From positions 1 to 23,755 of the IMG/VR virus record IMGVR_UViG_3300027779_000161: a stretch of DNA of 23,755 nucleotides, one strand, 5' to 3'. The notes under the pieces were generated by a model that was given only the letters and a program-made list of their open reading frames with translations, had not been told where the DNA came from and did no database searches. Positions 15,037-21,877 of this stretch are shown one piece after another; position 1 is the first letter of the stretch; every line of letters starts with the position of its first letter. The DNA is from a virus. The translations under genes were made by a program, and so were the position numbers.

Positions 15037-15070
15037 ATTCCTTTTATGTCGCTAATCCATTCATACTTAG
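15037..15070 (-). repeat. Cassette-spacer repeat, copy nearest the lysis genes
   Basis: On the minus strand this reads TAAGTATGAATGGATTAG then CGACATAAAAGGAAT. It supplies the TAA stop of the upstream 169-residue gene and the AAAAGGAA ribosome-binding site of the next gene. It matches the copy at 15583-15616 over 34 bases with only three differences. Confidence 0.8.
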
Positions 15071-15576
15071 TATTCTTCTTTTGATAATGCATCATACATT
15101 TCGTCCGAATCATTATAGGTTACGGTTTCACCATCTGGGAGATGTACTACAATGACCGGTCGCCCATCGTCGGCGATCTCCACCGATGCTTCTACTCCAA
15201 ATTTAGAAGCGATATCTTGCACATCGGTCTCCTCAACTTCTTCGGGAGTGTAATCTGCTCCTGCCCACGACTGTTTGTTAACAGTAAGTTGATAACGATC
15301 CTCTAACATTCTTACATTAACTTGCCAGTCGTTTCCCAAAGCCTGACGCACCTCTTCAGCTTCTGCTTCTTTTTGGGCGCGGTGCTGCTTGGTTTGATGT
15401 TTGTCATCATGCGCTTTGTTAGCTTGTCTTACCTTCTTCTCGTCGTCCGCACCCCATGGCTCCATGCCGGGCATGCTTTCATTCATAACCTTTGAAAGCT
15501 CTTCTTTAATACCATCTGTCTTCTCGTCCATAAAGTAACGAGGATCAATAAATTTCTTGTTTTTTCTTATAGCCAT
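15067..15576 (-). CDS. Putative packaged protein with different N-terminal tag
   Basis: This 169-residue protein begins M-A-I-R-K-N-K-K-F-I-D-P-R-Y-F-M-D-E-K, a basic leader unlike the M-K-I type but of similar length. I-K-E-E-L at residues 23-27 contains a candidate I-x-E site. Residues 40-75 are charged and His/Lys/Glu-rich, probably a flexible helix. Residues 80-169 look like a compact alpha/beta domain, with alternating strands (W-Q-V-N-V-R-M-L-E-D-R-Y-Q-L-T-V and R-P-V-I-V-V-H-L-P-D-G-E-T-V-T-Y). It is bounded on both sides by the cassette-spacer repeat. No known catalytic motif. Confidence 0.5.
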   Translation of the reverse strand: MAIRKNKKFIDPRYFMDEKTDGIKEELSKVMNESMPGMEPWGADDEKKVRQANKAHDDKHQTKQHRAQKEAEAEEVRQALGNDWQVNVRMLEDRYQLTVNKQSWAGADYTPEEVEETDVQDIASKFGVEASVEIADDGRPVIVVHLPDGETVTYNDSDEMYDALSKEEY

Positions 15577-15582
15577 TATATT

Positions 15583-15616
15583 AATCCTTTTATGTTGTTA
15601 ATCCATTCATACTTAG
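15583..15616 (-). repeat. Cassette-spacer repeat, second copy
   Basis: The minus-strand core TAAGTATGAATGGATTAACA is followed by ACATAAAAGGATTAATAT before the next ATG. It carries the TAA stop of the 76-residue gene and the ribosome-binding site of the 169-residue gene. Confidence 0.8.
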
Positions 15617-15843
15617 TTTTTGCGGGCAGGTAATTTGCCAGCATCTACCAACTTTTGTCTTGCCCGTTCTCGTTCGACGGGATCTGCATAATTCTTTTCA
15701 AGCTCATCTTCCATTCTTTCTCTTTCAATCTCTTCGGGACTCATAGCTGGGACACCAGTATCAATGTCGAGTGCTCCCTCGGATATAGCATTTGATATCT
15801 CTTCTTTGATAATCTGCTTAAGTTGTTGTTTTGTAATCTTCAT
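15613..15843 (-). CDS. Small leader-tagged protein, charged
   Basis: This 76-residue protein starts M-K-I-T-K-Q-Q-L-K-Q-I-I-K-E-E-I, the consensus form of the shared leader. It carries I-S-E-G-A-L-D at residues 20-26, a strong candidate prohead-protease site similar to those in two larger proteins of the head cluster. The predicted mature part of about 54 residues is highly charged helix (P-E-E-I-E-R-E-R-M-E-D-E-L-E-K) ending K-L-P-A-R-K-N. It is flanked by spacer repeats on both sides, making it the simplest cassette of the array. Function unknown. Confidence 0.55.
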   Translation of the reverse strand: MKITKQQLKQIIKEEISNAISEGALDIDTGVPAMSPEEIERERMEDELEKNYADPVERERARQKLVDAGKLPARKN

Positions 15844-15849
15844 TTCATT

Positions 15850-15882
15850 ATTCCTTTTAAGTTGCTAATCCATTCATACTTA
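15850..15882 (-). repeat. Cassette-spacer repeat, third copy
   Basis: The minus-strand core TAAGTATGAATGGATTAGCA is followed by ACTTAAAAGGAATAATGAA just before the ATG of the 76-residue gene. It supplies the stop codon of the 175-residue gene and the next ribosome-binding site. Confidence 0.8.
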
Positions 15883-16407
15883 TTCTGCTGCTGCTCGGCG
15901 CTTATCCAGCGCAGCCAACACCTCATAACCACTTTTAACTTTAGGCGGCATCTTGCTAACATCCCCATTATACTGACCTAGAATTATTTCTGCTGGAGTC
16001 ATATTTGGGTTATCTTTAAGTTGAGCAATTTGCTTAGCCATCATCGCTAATCTTTTAGCGTTTTCTTTTTCTTGTTGTGAAAACTTTTCATCGTGCGCCT
16101 GCTGCTGTTGAGCCATTTTTTGCCCATGCGCTTGCTGTTGTTGGGCTGGTGCTGCGTCCGACATGTGTTTAGCTTTGCATTGGGGGTTTTTAGCGCACAT
16201 CTCTCTCCCTTTATCGGTGAGTGGGGCGCCGGTGGCAGTATCAAAGTGTTGTGCTGGTGTAGCCTCCTTCATGTGTTTAGCTTTGCATTCAGGGTTTTTG
16301 GCGCACATCTCTCTCCCTTTATCGGTGAGGGGGGCACCGGAGGCGGTATCGAAATGTTGTTCTTGTTCGTTTAGGAAATTATTCCAATTTTCAAATAGTT
16401 GTTTCAT
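15880..16407 (-). CDS. Putative packaged protein with two 36-residue Cys/His repeats
   Basis: I choose ATG 16407 (175 residues), whose ATGA overlaps the stop of the tubulin gene; a longer frame to 16491 lies wholly inside that gene. The N-terminus M-K-Q-L-F-E-N-W-N-N-F-L-N-E resembles the second common type of T4-like capsid-targeting leader, with L-N-E as a candidate cleavage site at 12-14. Residues 17-52 and 53-88 are near-identical 36-residue repeats containing H-F-D-T-A, G-A-P-L-T-D-K-G-R-E-M-C-A-K-N-P, then C-K-A-K-H-M. Each could bind metal through C-x5-C-x3-H. Residues 89-115 are Gln-rich, and the C-terminus is helical (A-E-I-I-L-G-Q-Y-N-G-D). Function unknown. Confidence 0.55.
   Translation of the reverse strand: MKQLFENWNNFLNEQEQHFDTASGAPLTDKGREMCAKNPECKAKHMKEATPAQHFDTATGAPLTDKGREMCAKNPQCKAKHMSDAAPAQQQQAHGQKMAQQQQAHDEKFSQQEKENAKRLAMMAKQIAQLKDNPNMTPAEIILGQYNGDVSKMPPKVKSGYEVLAALDKRRAAAE
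16144..16359 (-). repeat. In-frame tandem duplication, 2 x 108 bases
   Basis: Bases 16252-16359 and 16144-16251 are two adjacent, nearly identical 108-base units encoding the 36-residue Cys/His repeats of the packaged-type protein. Most differences are single bases. The high DNA identity points to a recent duplication or ongoing homogenisation. Confidence 0.85.
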
Positions 16408-17555
16408 GTTGCTAATCCATTCATACTTAGTATCGCAATCAATCCGGGCACATTCTTTCGGACGTAAACGCCAGAGAAAAGTGTCTCGCATCGACCGCCA
16501 ACATAAGCAATCGCGGACTCAATATTCTTACTGATTTTTGGATCAGCCACCATCTCCTCCGATACAACCAACACCAACGAACCTGCTGCAGCCTTACCCT
16601 TGGGCGGAGGACATGCAGAACGATTCATGCAGTTGTGAAGAATCACCGATCCAAGCTTAGCTGTATTTGGATCTTTTATCATAGTTGAACCTAAGAAGGC
16701 TCGACCGTCATTGCCCAGACATGTTTCCAAATCCTTGCTATCAAAAGATTGGATCGGTGAATCCTCGGTGGAGAGTTTTAGTACTTGGGCAAGTGACTTA
16801 GCAAATGTTGTGTTGGCGACAGGATACATGCCGAGCATGCCAATTCTGCCGCGCAGCAAGCGTGTGGCTCGTTCGTTGTCGAGAACGATATGCGGATACT
16901 GGGCAACATCATTTGCCAGCGTCAACGCATTACGAGCGATTGTGGGGTTAAGGTTTTCTTGTGCTGTTGGCCAAGAGACTATGTAAACGACCTTACCACT
17001 CGACTGCACAGAGCGCATGTAACGCTCAAAGACAGGGTGCAGAGCGGTAACAGAACTACCGGTACCACCACCACCGCCAGCAAGGACGAATAACCAATCA
17101 ACTTTACCGAGTTTGATACGCAGGGCATCTTCAACAATCGCACCATTTTGACTTAAAACCTCTTTTCCATATTCTACATTCTTCCCAATTCCATCAGAAT
17201 CGGGAATTAAAACGACGTGGTCCTCTTCAACATTCTTGGGAATATCCTTTCCTGTTGAGTTTACGAGTAGCGTCTTATTGAAACCTAGTTCAATAAACGC
17301 ATTCGCCATTTTGTTGCCTCCACCGCCGACCCCGACAAAGCCTACGTTAATCGAAGAAGGCGCAGTATTCTCGGGGAGTAAATCTTCATCAGAGTATTCC
17401 ATCTGTAATCCAAAGTCCTCTACCATACCAAAGTCTTCTGCTTCTACTGATTCGTGATAGCTGTCTTTTTCCTGCGCGAACGCGGGAGGTGGTTCTGCGG
17501 GAGGCAGAAAATCAAATTCGTTTTTATCTTCGTTGTTATCGTTTTCGTCTGACAT
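16404..17555 (-). CDS. FtsZ/tubulin-family GTPase
   Basis: This 383-residue protein has the diagnostic FtsZ/tubulin layout. An acidic extension of about 68 residues is followed by V-G-F-V-G-V-G-G-G-G-N-K-M-A-N (71-85, nucleotide-binding T1 loop) and A-G-G-G-G-G-T-G-S-S (159-168, the tubulin signature T4 loop). F-D-S-K-D-L (271-276) aligns with the FtsZ T7 loop, so D272 and D275 match the two catalytic aspartates that complete GTP hydrolysis across a polymer interface. The FtsZ C-terminal linker and conserved tail that bind FtsA/ZipA are absent. Phage tubulins (PhuZ type) can centre and move phage DNA; this one looks nearer FtsZ. AGGAG precedes the ATG, and the gene ends in a copy of the spacer repeat. 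Confidence 0.85.
   Translation of the reverse strand: MSDENDNNEDKNEFDFLPPAEPPPAFAQEKDSYHESVEAEDFGMVEDFGLQMEYSDEDLLPENTAPSSINVGFVGVGGGGNKMANAFIELGFNKTLLVNSTGKDIPKNVEEDHVVLIPDSDGIGKNVEYGKEVLSQNGAIVEDALRIKLGKVDWLFVLAGGGGGTGSSVTALHPVFERYMRSVQSSGKVVYIVSWPTAQENLNPTIARNALTLANDVAQYPHIVLDNERATRLLRGRIGMLGMYPVANTTFAKSLAQVLKLSTEDSPIQSFDSKDLETCLGNDGRAFLGSTMIKDPNTAKLGSVILHNCMNRSACPPPKGKAAAGSLVLVVSEEMVADPKISKNIESAIAYVGGRCETLFSGVYVRKNVPGLIAILSMNGLAT
16407..16433 (-). repeat. Cassette-spacer repeat, copy inside 3' end of the tubulin gene
   Basis: The minus-strand core CTAAGTATGAATGGATTAGC lies in the tubulin reading frame, encoding L-S-M-N-G-L-A. The next bases form the ATGA stop/start junction. The other three copies lie at gene ends downstream, so this copy is a candidate source. 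Confidence 0.75.
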
Positions 17556-17565
17556 TGAGTGTCTC

Positions 17566-20500
17566 CTACTGGTTTACTCTTGCGTATCCGTCTTTCTTTT
17601 CAATTACGACCTGTATATCAACACAATCTTTGAGCGAGTCAAGGTGGGAGATTAACAAAACGTTCTTAAAATACACCTTAATTAGTTCCAAGATCCTAAT
17701 AAAACCCTCCATATTTTCTTCATCGAGTGCCGTGCCGGGTTCGTCGAGGATAAATAAGTCGCTCTTGGGTAACGATGAGACACTCAAAAGAGCCAAACGA
17801 ATTGCCATAGCTCCCATTGTTTTTTCAGCGCCCGAAGCCATTTCAATAGGTCTTGGTTCATGTCGTGGGTGTTTAATAAAGATGTCAAATTTCTTTCCAG
17901 AATCCTCAAAAAAGATTTCGAAGTCTACAATGTTTGCCAAGACTTTGGCGATCTCCTGGTTGATGACTGGGAGTTTTCGTTTGATGATATCATACGCGAT
18001 ACCAGAAGAGTGCATACTTCTCATATAAAGATCATATGCTGAATATTCTTCTTGAAGCTCTTTGTGCTCTTGTTTCTGTTCCTTTATACTCTCTACCTTC
18101 TGTTCCAAAGAGCCTACGTCCTTATAGAGTTCTAATGTCTGAGTCTGGCAGGATTCATGTTTGGTCCTGCATACTTCAAGATTTGTGGTACACTCCAGCA
18201 GTTCTGCTGTGAACTCCTCAAAGTTTTCTATCACTTCCTTATTTGCTTCATACTTCTCTCTCTTTTCTTCCAACTCTTTAAGTTCATATTTAATCCGTTC
18301 AATGGACGTCTGGTTTCTCTCTATTGACAGATTAAGATCCGATATCTCGTGGGATACCTCATTCTGTCTTTCCATCACTGCACTATACTTTGAAATTCTA
18401 TCTCTCACAAATTCCGGTCGCAAGCTCTCTATCTTCTTCTGTACTAAGCTTAATGCCATGGCAGCGTTCTTTTGTTCACTTTCGGTATGTGGCAGATTTG
18501 CGACCGCAACATTGGCATCCCGGATAAACTTGCAGTGAGGGAACTCCGTCCCACAGGGGATTCCATCTAAAAGTTTTGACTTTTTATCTATTTCTTCTAT
18601 CTGCTGTAGCAAACTAGTTGTTAGTTTCTGTTGTTCTTCTTTTCGGGTGTCTAAACACTCGATCGCATCAAGTTGAGATTTCAAGCTCTCTATATTGGTG
18701 GTCGATATATATTCTCCTATCTTCTCAATTATTTCTTTTTTCGCTATTAAACTTTTGTTATGTCCTTCGTTTTCTGTTTCCAGGGAAAAGGCATGGATTT
18801 GTCTTTTCTTTATTTCTCGCTTTGTGTCCACCACGTTTATTACTTCTTCCGGGATCGCTTCTATACCATTGCGCAATCCCTCGCAGGAGCTGGTTATCAC
18901 ATCTATTTCTTCTTTTAGAGACGCACATTCGCTTTCGTGATTTTCTAATTCTGCGCGCTTGTCATCCAACAGTGAAGTCGACTCTTCTATCTCTTCATCG
19001 TAATTCCGAGAATCTAGCCTTCGCAGGGCGCCCTTCAGGTCCGTGCTGTCTTCCTTGGCTAGCTTGAATTTCTTTTCGAAAATCTCCAAATCTAAGAACT
19101 TGGCTATGATCTCTTTTCGCCTAGTAGAGCCCTCGTCAATAAACGCTAGCGCTCCATGCTGAGCACTCATCGAAGAGATTAGAAAATCCTCGCACGCACC
19201 GAAGTGCTTCCTGATATTGGCATCTGTGTGGATGCGACTGAGACCGTTTAGCGAAGTTGTTTCGTCTGCAACATTATCATATACTTCGAAATTCAAATCA
19301 GTTTTTGCTTCAAGGGTTTCTTCGCCTTTGAGTCGTTTAGTATATTTATCTGCTGTTCTTTCTACTGTATAGGTGTAGTGTCCTACATCAATAGTTAGCT
19401 TTCCTCGGCACGATTCTTTATTCTGGTTAATAACATTGAGATTCTTGCGCTCATTTTTCGAGGTTGTGTTAAAAAGAGTCCACAGCACAGCATCAATAAT
19501 GCTGCTCTTCCCAGAAAAGTTCTTCCCAAAGACCCCTGTAATCCCATTAAGCTTGTCAAAAGATACATTGTTATCTTCCCCATAATTAAATAGATTGTCA
19601 AATTCAAAATTTGTTAATTTCCAGTTGACATTTCTGGATATATCGTCGTCGTCTTCGACTAGTTTCTTATATTTTCTATTAAGCTCGTAGATTTTTTCAA
19701 CTGTTGAGTCATCGACCTGATATTCTTTTAGATATTCGTTGATCAATTCTTCTTGTATGTTGATGTCTCGGAGGTTTTCCGTCTTAAGAGTGTCGGTTAT
19801 TTCCGACACGTCGCCGCGATCGCCGGCGGCACGATTAAGAAATGTTACAACCTCTGGCTTAAACCGGTGTTTTGCAATGTCCATTGCCCGCTTCATAATG
19901 TTCAGCGGCAGGTTATTATTGCTTACGATTCGTAAACGCGCACCTTCGGGAACTTCCGCATTTCGTGGCATTCTCCCCTTGGCGGTTAATTCTAAAGTAA
20001 CAAATGGTTTTGGATTTATAAATACGTGAGGTTCAATTTCCCAATCGTCTTTGGACTTAATATCCCAAATCAAGATTCCTTTATCGTTAGTCTCGCCGTG
20101 GTTCTGTTGAACAGTGGAGCCGGCATACCATACGCGGCCATCTTCGTCTAGGAATTGGCGCCGGTGAATATCACCAAGCATAGCAAAATCATAGTCTTTG
20201 AAGATACTTAGCTCGTCTTCTCCGTTAGTCATTGTCCAATTGATGTCGGTCTTGCAATTGCTAATAGAACCGTGATAAAGAGCGATGTTAATCTTGTCGG
20301 TATCGGTTGGTTTAATCCATCTATCTCGATCAAACACAGATAATACGTTCAAGCAGAATTTATCATCGATATTTGTTTCACCTGAATTCTTCAGCAAGTG
20401 AAGGTTCGGGTGATTAAGTGCATTAAAGATTGGCGTCAGGGCGTCTTGACGGCTGCTGTTCTTTAAGTTACCATCATGATTGCCAAGAATCGCATACGTC

Positions 20501-20715
20501 GGTGCAATGTCAGCAAGACTCTCAAAGAACTGAGAGCACATCTCAACATATTCTGGAGAGATCTGTGTCTTAGTATGTGCGACATCTCCACAGTGAACGA
20601 TATAGTCTACATCTTCTTCGCGCAGCTTTTCATACAGCTGCTCGAAAATAACTCTATACTCGTAATGATACTTTAAATTTTTAATGTGCGTGTCGCTAAT
20701 ATGAGCAAACTTCAC
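17566..20715 (-). CDS. Single-chain Mre11-Rad50 (gp47-gp46 / SbcD-SbcC) fusion
   Basis: This 1049-residue protein joins both halves of the recombination nuclease complex. Residues 1-240 are the Mre11/SbcD phosphoesterase: D8 and H10 (D-T-H), D44 (C-G-D-V-A-H), N79-H80-D81 (G-N-H-D), H148, and G-D-I-H at 181-184. After a cap and linker, residues 364-1049 are Rad50/SbcC: Walker A G-K-N-F-S-G-K-S (397-404), coiled coils, a hook with C721 and C728 in P-C-G-T-E-F-P-H-C, and a second coiled coil. Signature S-G-A-E-K (961-965), Walker B F-I-L-D-E-P (988-993) and H1024 complete the ATPase. In T4 these are separate proteins that resect ends for recombination-dependent replication. The start is GTG 20715 behind GGAGG. 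Confidence 0.92.
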   Translation of the reverse strand: MKFAHISDTHIKNLKYHYEYRVIFEQLYEKLREEDVDYIVHCGDVAHTKTQISPEYVEMCSQFFESLADIAPTYAILGNHDGNLKNSSRQDALTPIFNALNHPNLHLLKNSGETNIDDKFCLNVLSVFDRDRWIKPTDTDKINIALYHGSISNCKTDINWTMTNGEDELSIFKDYDFAMLGDIHRRQFLDEDGRVWYAGSTVQQNHGETNDKGILIWDIKSKDDWEIEPHVFINPKPFVTLELTAKGRMPRNAEVPEGARLRIVSNNNLPLNIMKRAMDIAKHRFKPEVVTFLNRAAGDRGDVSEITDTLKTENLRDINIQEELINEYLKEYQVDDSTVEKIYELNRKYKKLVEDDDDISRNVNWKLTNFEFDNLFNYGEDNNVSFDKLNGITGVFGKNFSGKSSIIDAVLWTLFNTTSKNERKNLNVINQNKESCRGKLTIDVGHYTYTVERTADKYTKRLKGEETLEAKTDLNFEVYDNVADETTSLNGLSRIHTDANIRKHFGACEDFLISSMSAQHGALAFIDEGSTRRKEIIAKFLDLEIFEKKFKLAKEDSTDLKGALRRLDSRNYDEEIEESTSLLDDKRAELENHESECASLKEEIDVITSSCEGLRNGIEAIPEEVINVVDTKREIKKRQIHAFSLETENEGHNKSLIAKKEIIEKIGEYISTTNIESLKSQLDAIECLDTRKEEQQKLTTSLLQQIEEIDKKSKLLDGIPCGTEFPHCKFIRDANVAVANLPHTESEQKNAAMALSLVQKKIESLRPEFVRDRISKYSAVMERQNEVSHEISDLNLSIERNQTSIERIKYELKELEEKREKYEANKEVIENFEEFTAELLECTTNLEVCRTKHESCQTQTLELYKDVGSLEQKVESIKEQKQEHKELQEEYSAYDLYMRSMHSSGIAYDIIKRKLPVINQEIAKVLANIVDFEIFFEDSGKKFDIFIKHPRHEPRPIEMASGAEKTMGAMAIRLALLSVSSLPKSDLFILDEPGTALDEENMEGFIRILELIKVYFKNVLLISHLDSLKDCVDIQVVIEKKDGYARVNQ

Positions 20716-20884
20716 ATGTCCTCCAGTTAGTTAATATAGGGCACCCCGAAACATGCATGCATGATTATCGGCAAGATGAATGTGCTTATATTCACACCAA
20801 TCTCAAAAAATAAAACTTTGACGAACGTGTCTACAATAAAATACATTTTTGCCCTCATGTATTAATATAGCACGCCTCTATTGA
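20716..20884 (-). promoter_or_regulatory. Leader region of the Mre11-Rad50 gene
   Basis: This 169-base gap is the longest non-coding stretch in the window. It holds a promoter -10 element at 20864-20869, a transcribed leader of about 140 bases, a 12-base perfect palindrome (catgcatgcatg, 20752-20763) and the GGAGG site at about 20720. The leader is long for this compact genome, and a regulatory role is possible. Confidence 0.55.
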
Positions 20885-20892
20885 CTATGCAA
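20864..20892 (-). promoter_or_regulatory. Extended -10 sigma70-type promoter for the Mre11-Rad50 gene
   Basis: On the minus strand: -35 TTGCAT (20892-20887), a 17-base spacer ending T-G-C, and -10 TATATT (20869-20864). The TGn before the -10 is the extended -10 signature. The -35 overlaps the stop codon of the upstream 327-residue gene. Confidence 0.6.
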
Positions 20893-21868
20893 GCACTTTC
20901 TTTCGATTTTTGTAGTTTTTCCAAGTGATCTTGTTTTCTTTTAGGCTTGTGGCGCGGTCTTTAGTCTTCTGGACGAGTTCCGGTTCTAACTGTCCACGGG
21001 TCCTTATAGTGACGTCATCGGGCGTCACAGTCATCTCTTCGTCAGGCTGTTCAAGGGCCTCCATCTCACCGGAACCCATGAACTCTCCATACTGGGAGTT
21101 ATAAAAATCAGCGGCAGTCATCCCCAACTCTGGTAGGTAGTAGTCGGCGCTGATGAGGTCTGGGTGCACCATCACTACCATGCTTTCGGTGCCCTCCACA
21201 GGAACAGTATCTAATTCATCGTGGGCGGCTACAACATCAAACGCATTAACAAATTTTCCCTTATGAGTCTTAAAGAAGTTATCAACATTCTGCTCAAAGT
21301 CCCCTTGATATTCTGGTTTATCACCCCCGGGGTTGTCTAAATTGATCTCACCGTAGCGTTCAGTGGGTCGGAGCCCCTGTTCGACTCTTTCAGCATTATC
21401 TTTTTTATCTTTAAGTGCCTGTACGGCTAAGCTGTAACTGGCTGGTAAAACTGTAATTTTGCCCTTTGAGCCCGGGGCATATACCACAGAGTTGTTGCCC
21501 TTTCCCCATCGGAATGCGTATTGATTGTTTAGTTGTTTAATAAACTTATCAAATTGAGCTTCGTCAGAGGCTGCCTTTTCCATATTTTGTGTCACTCTTG
21601 CGTCGGTCTCTGCGGCTTTAGTATCGGAATGGGCGTCAGCAGCCATCTTAAGTCCGCCGAATCCAAGACCCAGAGTAAGAGCTAGCGCTGCTGGTATTTT
21701 CTTGCCTTGGTTAGATAGCCTTCTGTATTCTTCTCTGGCTTTCTGCACTTCCGCGTCATCGGAATCTTCGAAAAGTATTTGAATTTCCTTTTCAATATAA
21801 TATTCTAAAAGGTAGTCTCTTGCCTCTTCTAAGATAATCTCTCGGAGCCTGGCTTCAGAGATGTTCAT
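20885..21868 (-). CDS. Leader-tagged protein with one hydrophobic segment
   Basis: This 327-residue protein begins M-N-I-S-E-A-R-L-R-E-I-I-L-E-E-A, a clear copy of the shared leader, though it lies between replication genes. L-F-E-D at residues 32-35 could be its processing site. A hydrophobic segment (P-A-A-L-A-L-T-L-G-L-G-F-G-G-L) sits near residues 58-74. It is followed by helical and then alpha/beta sequence with V-V-Y-A-P-G-S-K-G-K-I-T-V-L-P and E-S-M-V-V-M-V-H-P-D-L-I. The C-terminus is basic (W-K-N-Y-K-N-R-K-K-V-L-A). No recognised catalytic motif. The stop of the primase gene lies nine bases upstream. I infer a packaged, possibly membrane-interacting protein. Confidence 0.5.
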   Translation of the reverse strand: MNISEARLREIILEEARDYLLEYYIEKEIQILFEDSDDAEVQKAREEYRRLSNQGKKIPAALALTLGLGFGGLKMAADAHSDTKAAETDARVTQNMEKAASDEAQFDKFIKQLNNQYAFRWGKGNNSVVYAPGSKGKITVLPASYSLAVQALKDKKDNAERVEQGLRPTERYGEINLDNPGGDKPEYQGDFEQNVDNFFKTHKGKFVNAFDVVAAHDELDTVPVEGTESMVVMVHPDLISADYYLPELGMTAADFYNSQYGEFMGSGEMEALEQPDEEMTVTPDDVTIRTRGQLEPELVQKTKDRATSLKENKITWKNYKNRKKVLA

Positions 21869-21877
21869 GCTGGTACC

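Noticed and set aside
16408-16491. Longer start for the 175-residue repeat protein at 16491
   Set aside because: The extra 28 residues overlap the tubulin coding sequence. The ATGA junction at 16407 and the leader-like M-K-Q-L-F-E-N-W start are more natural.
17489-18028. Plus-strand reading frame of 179 codons opposite the Mre11-Rad50 and tubulin genes
   Set aside because: It is an antisense shadow of two confidently identified genes and resembles no family.
20818-20846. Possible plus-strand promoter TTGACG with 17-base spacing
   Set aside because: The -10 (ATACAT) is poor and no plus-strand gene follows.
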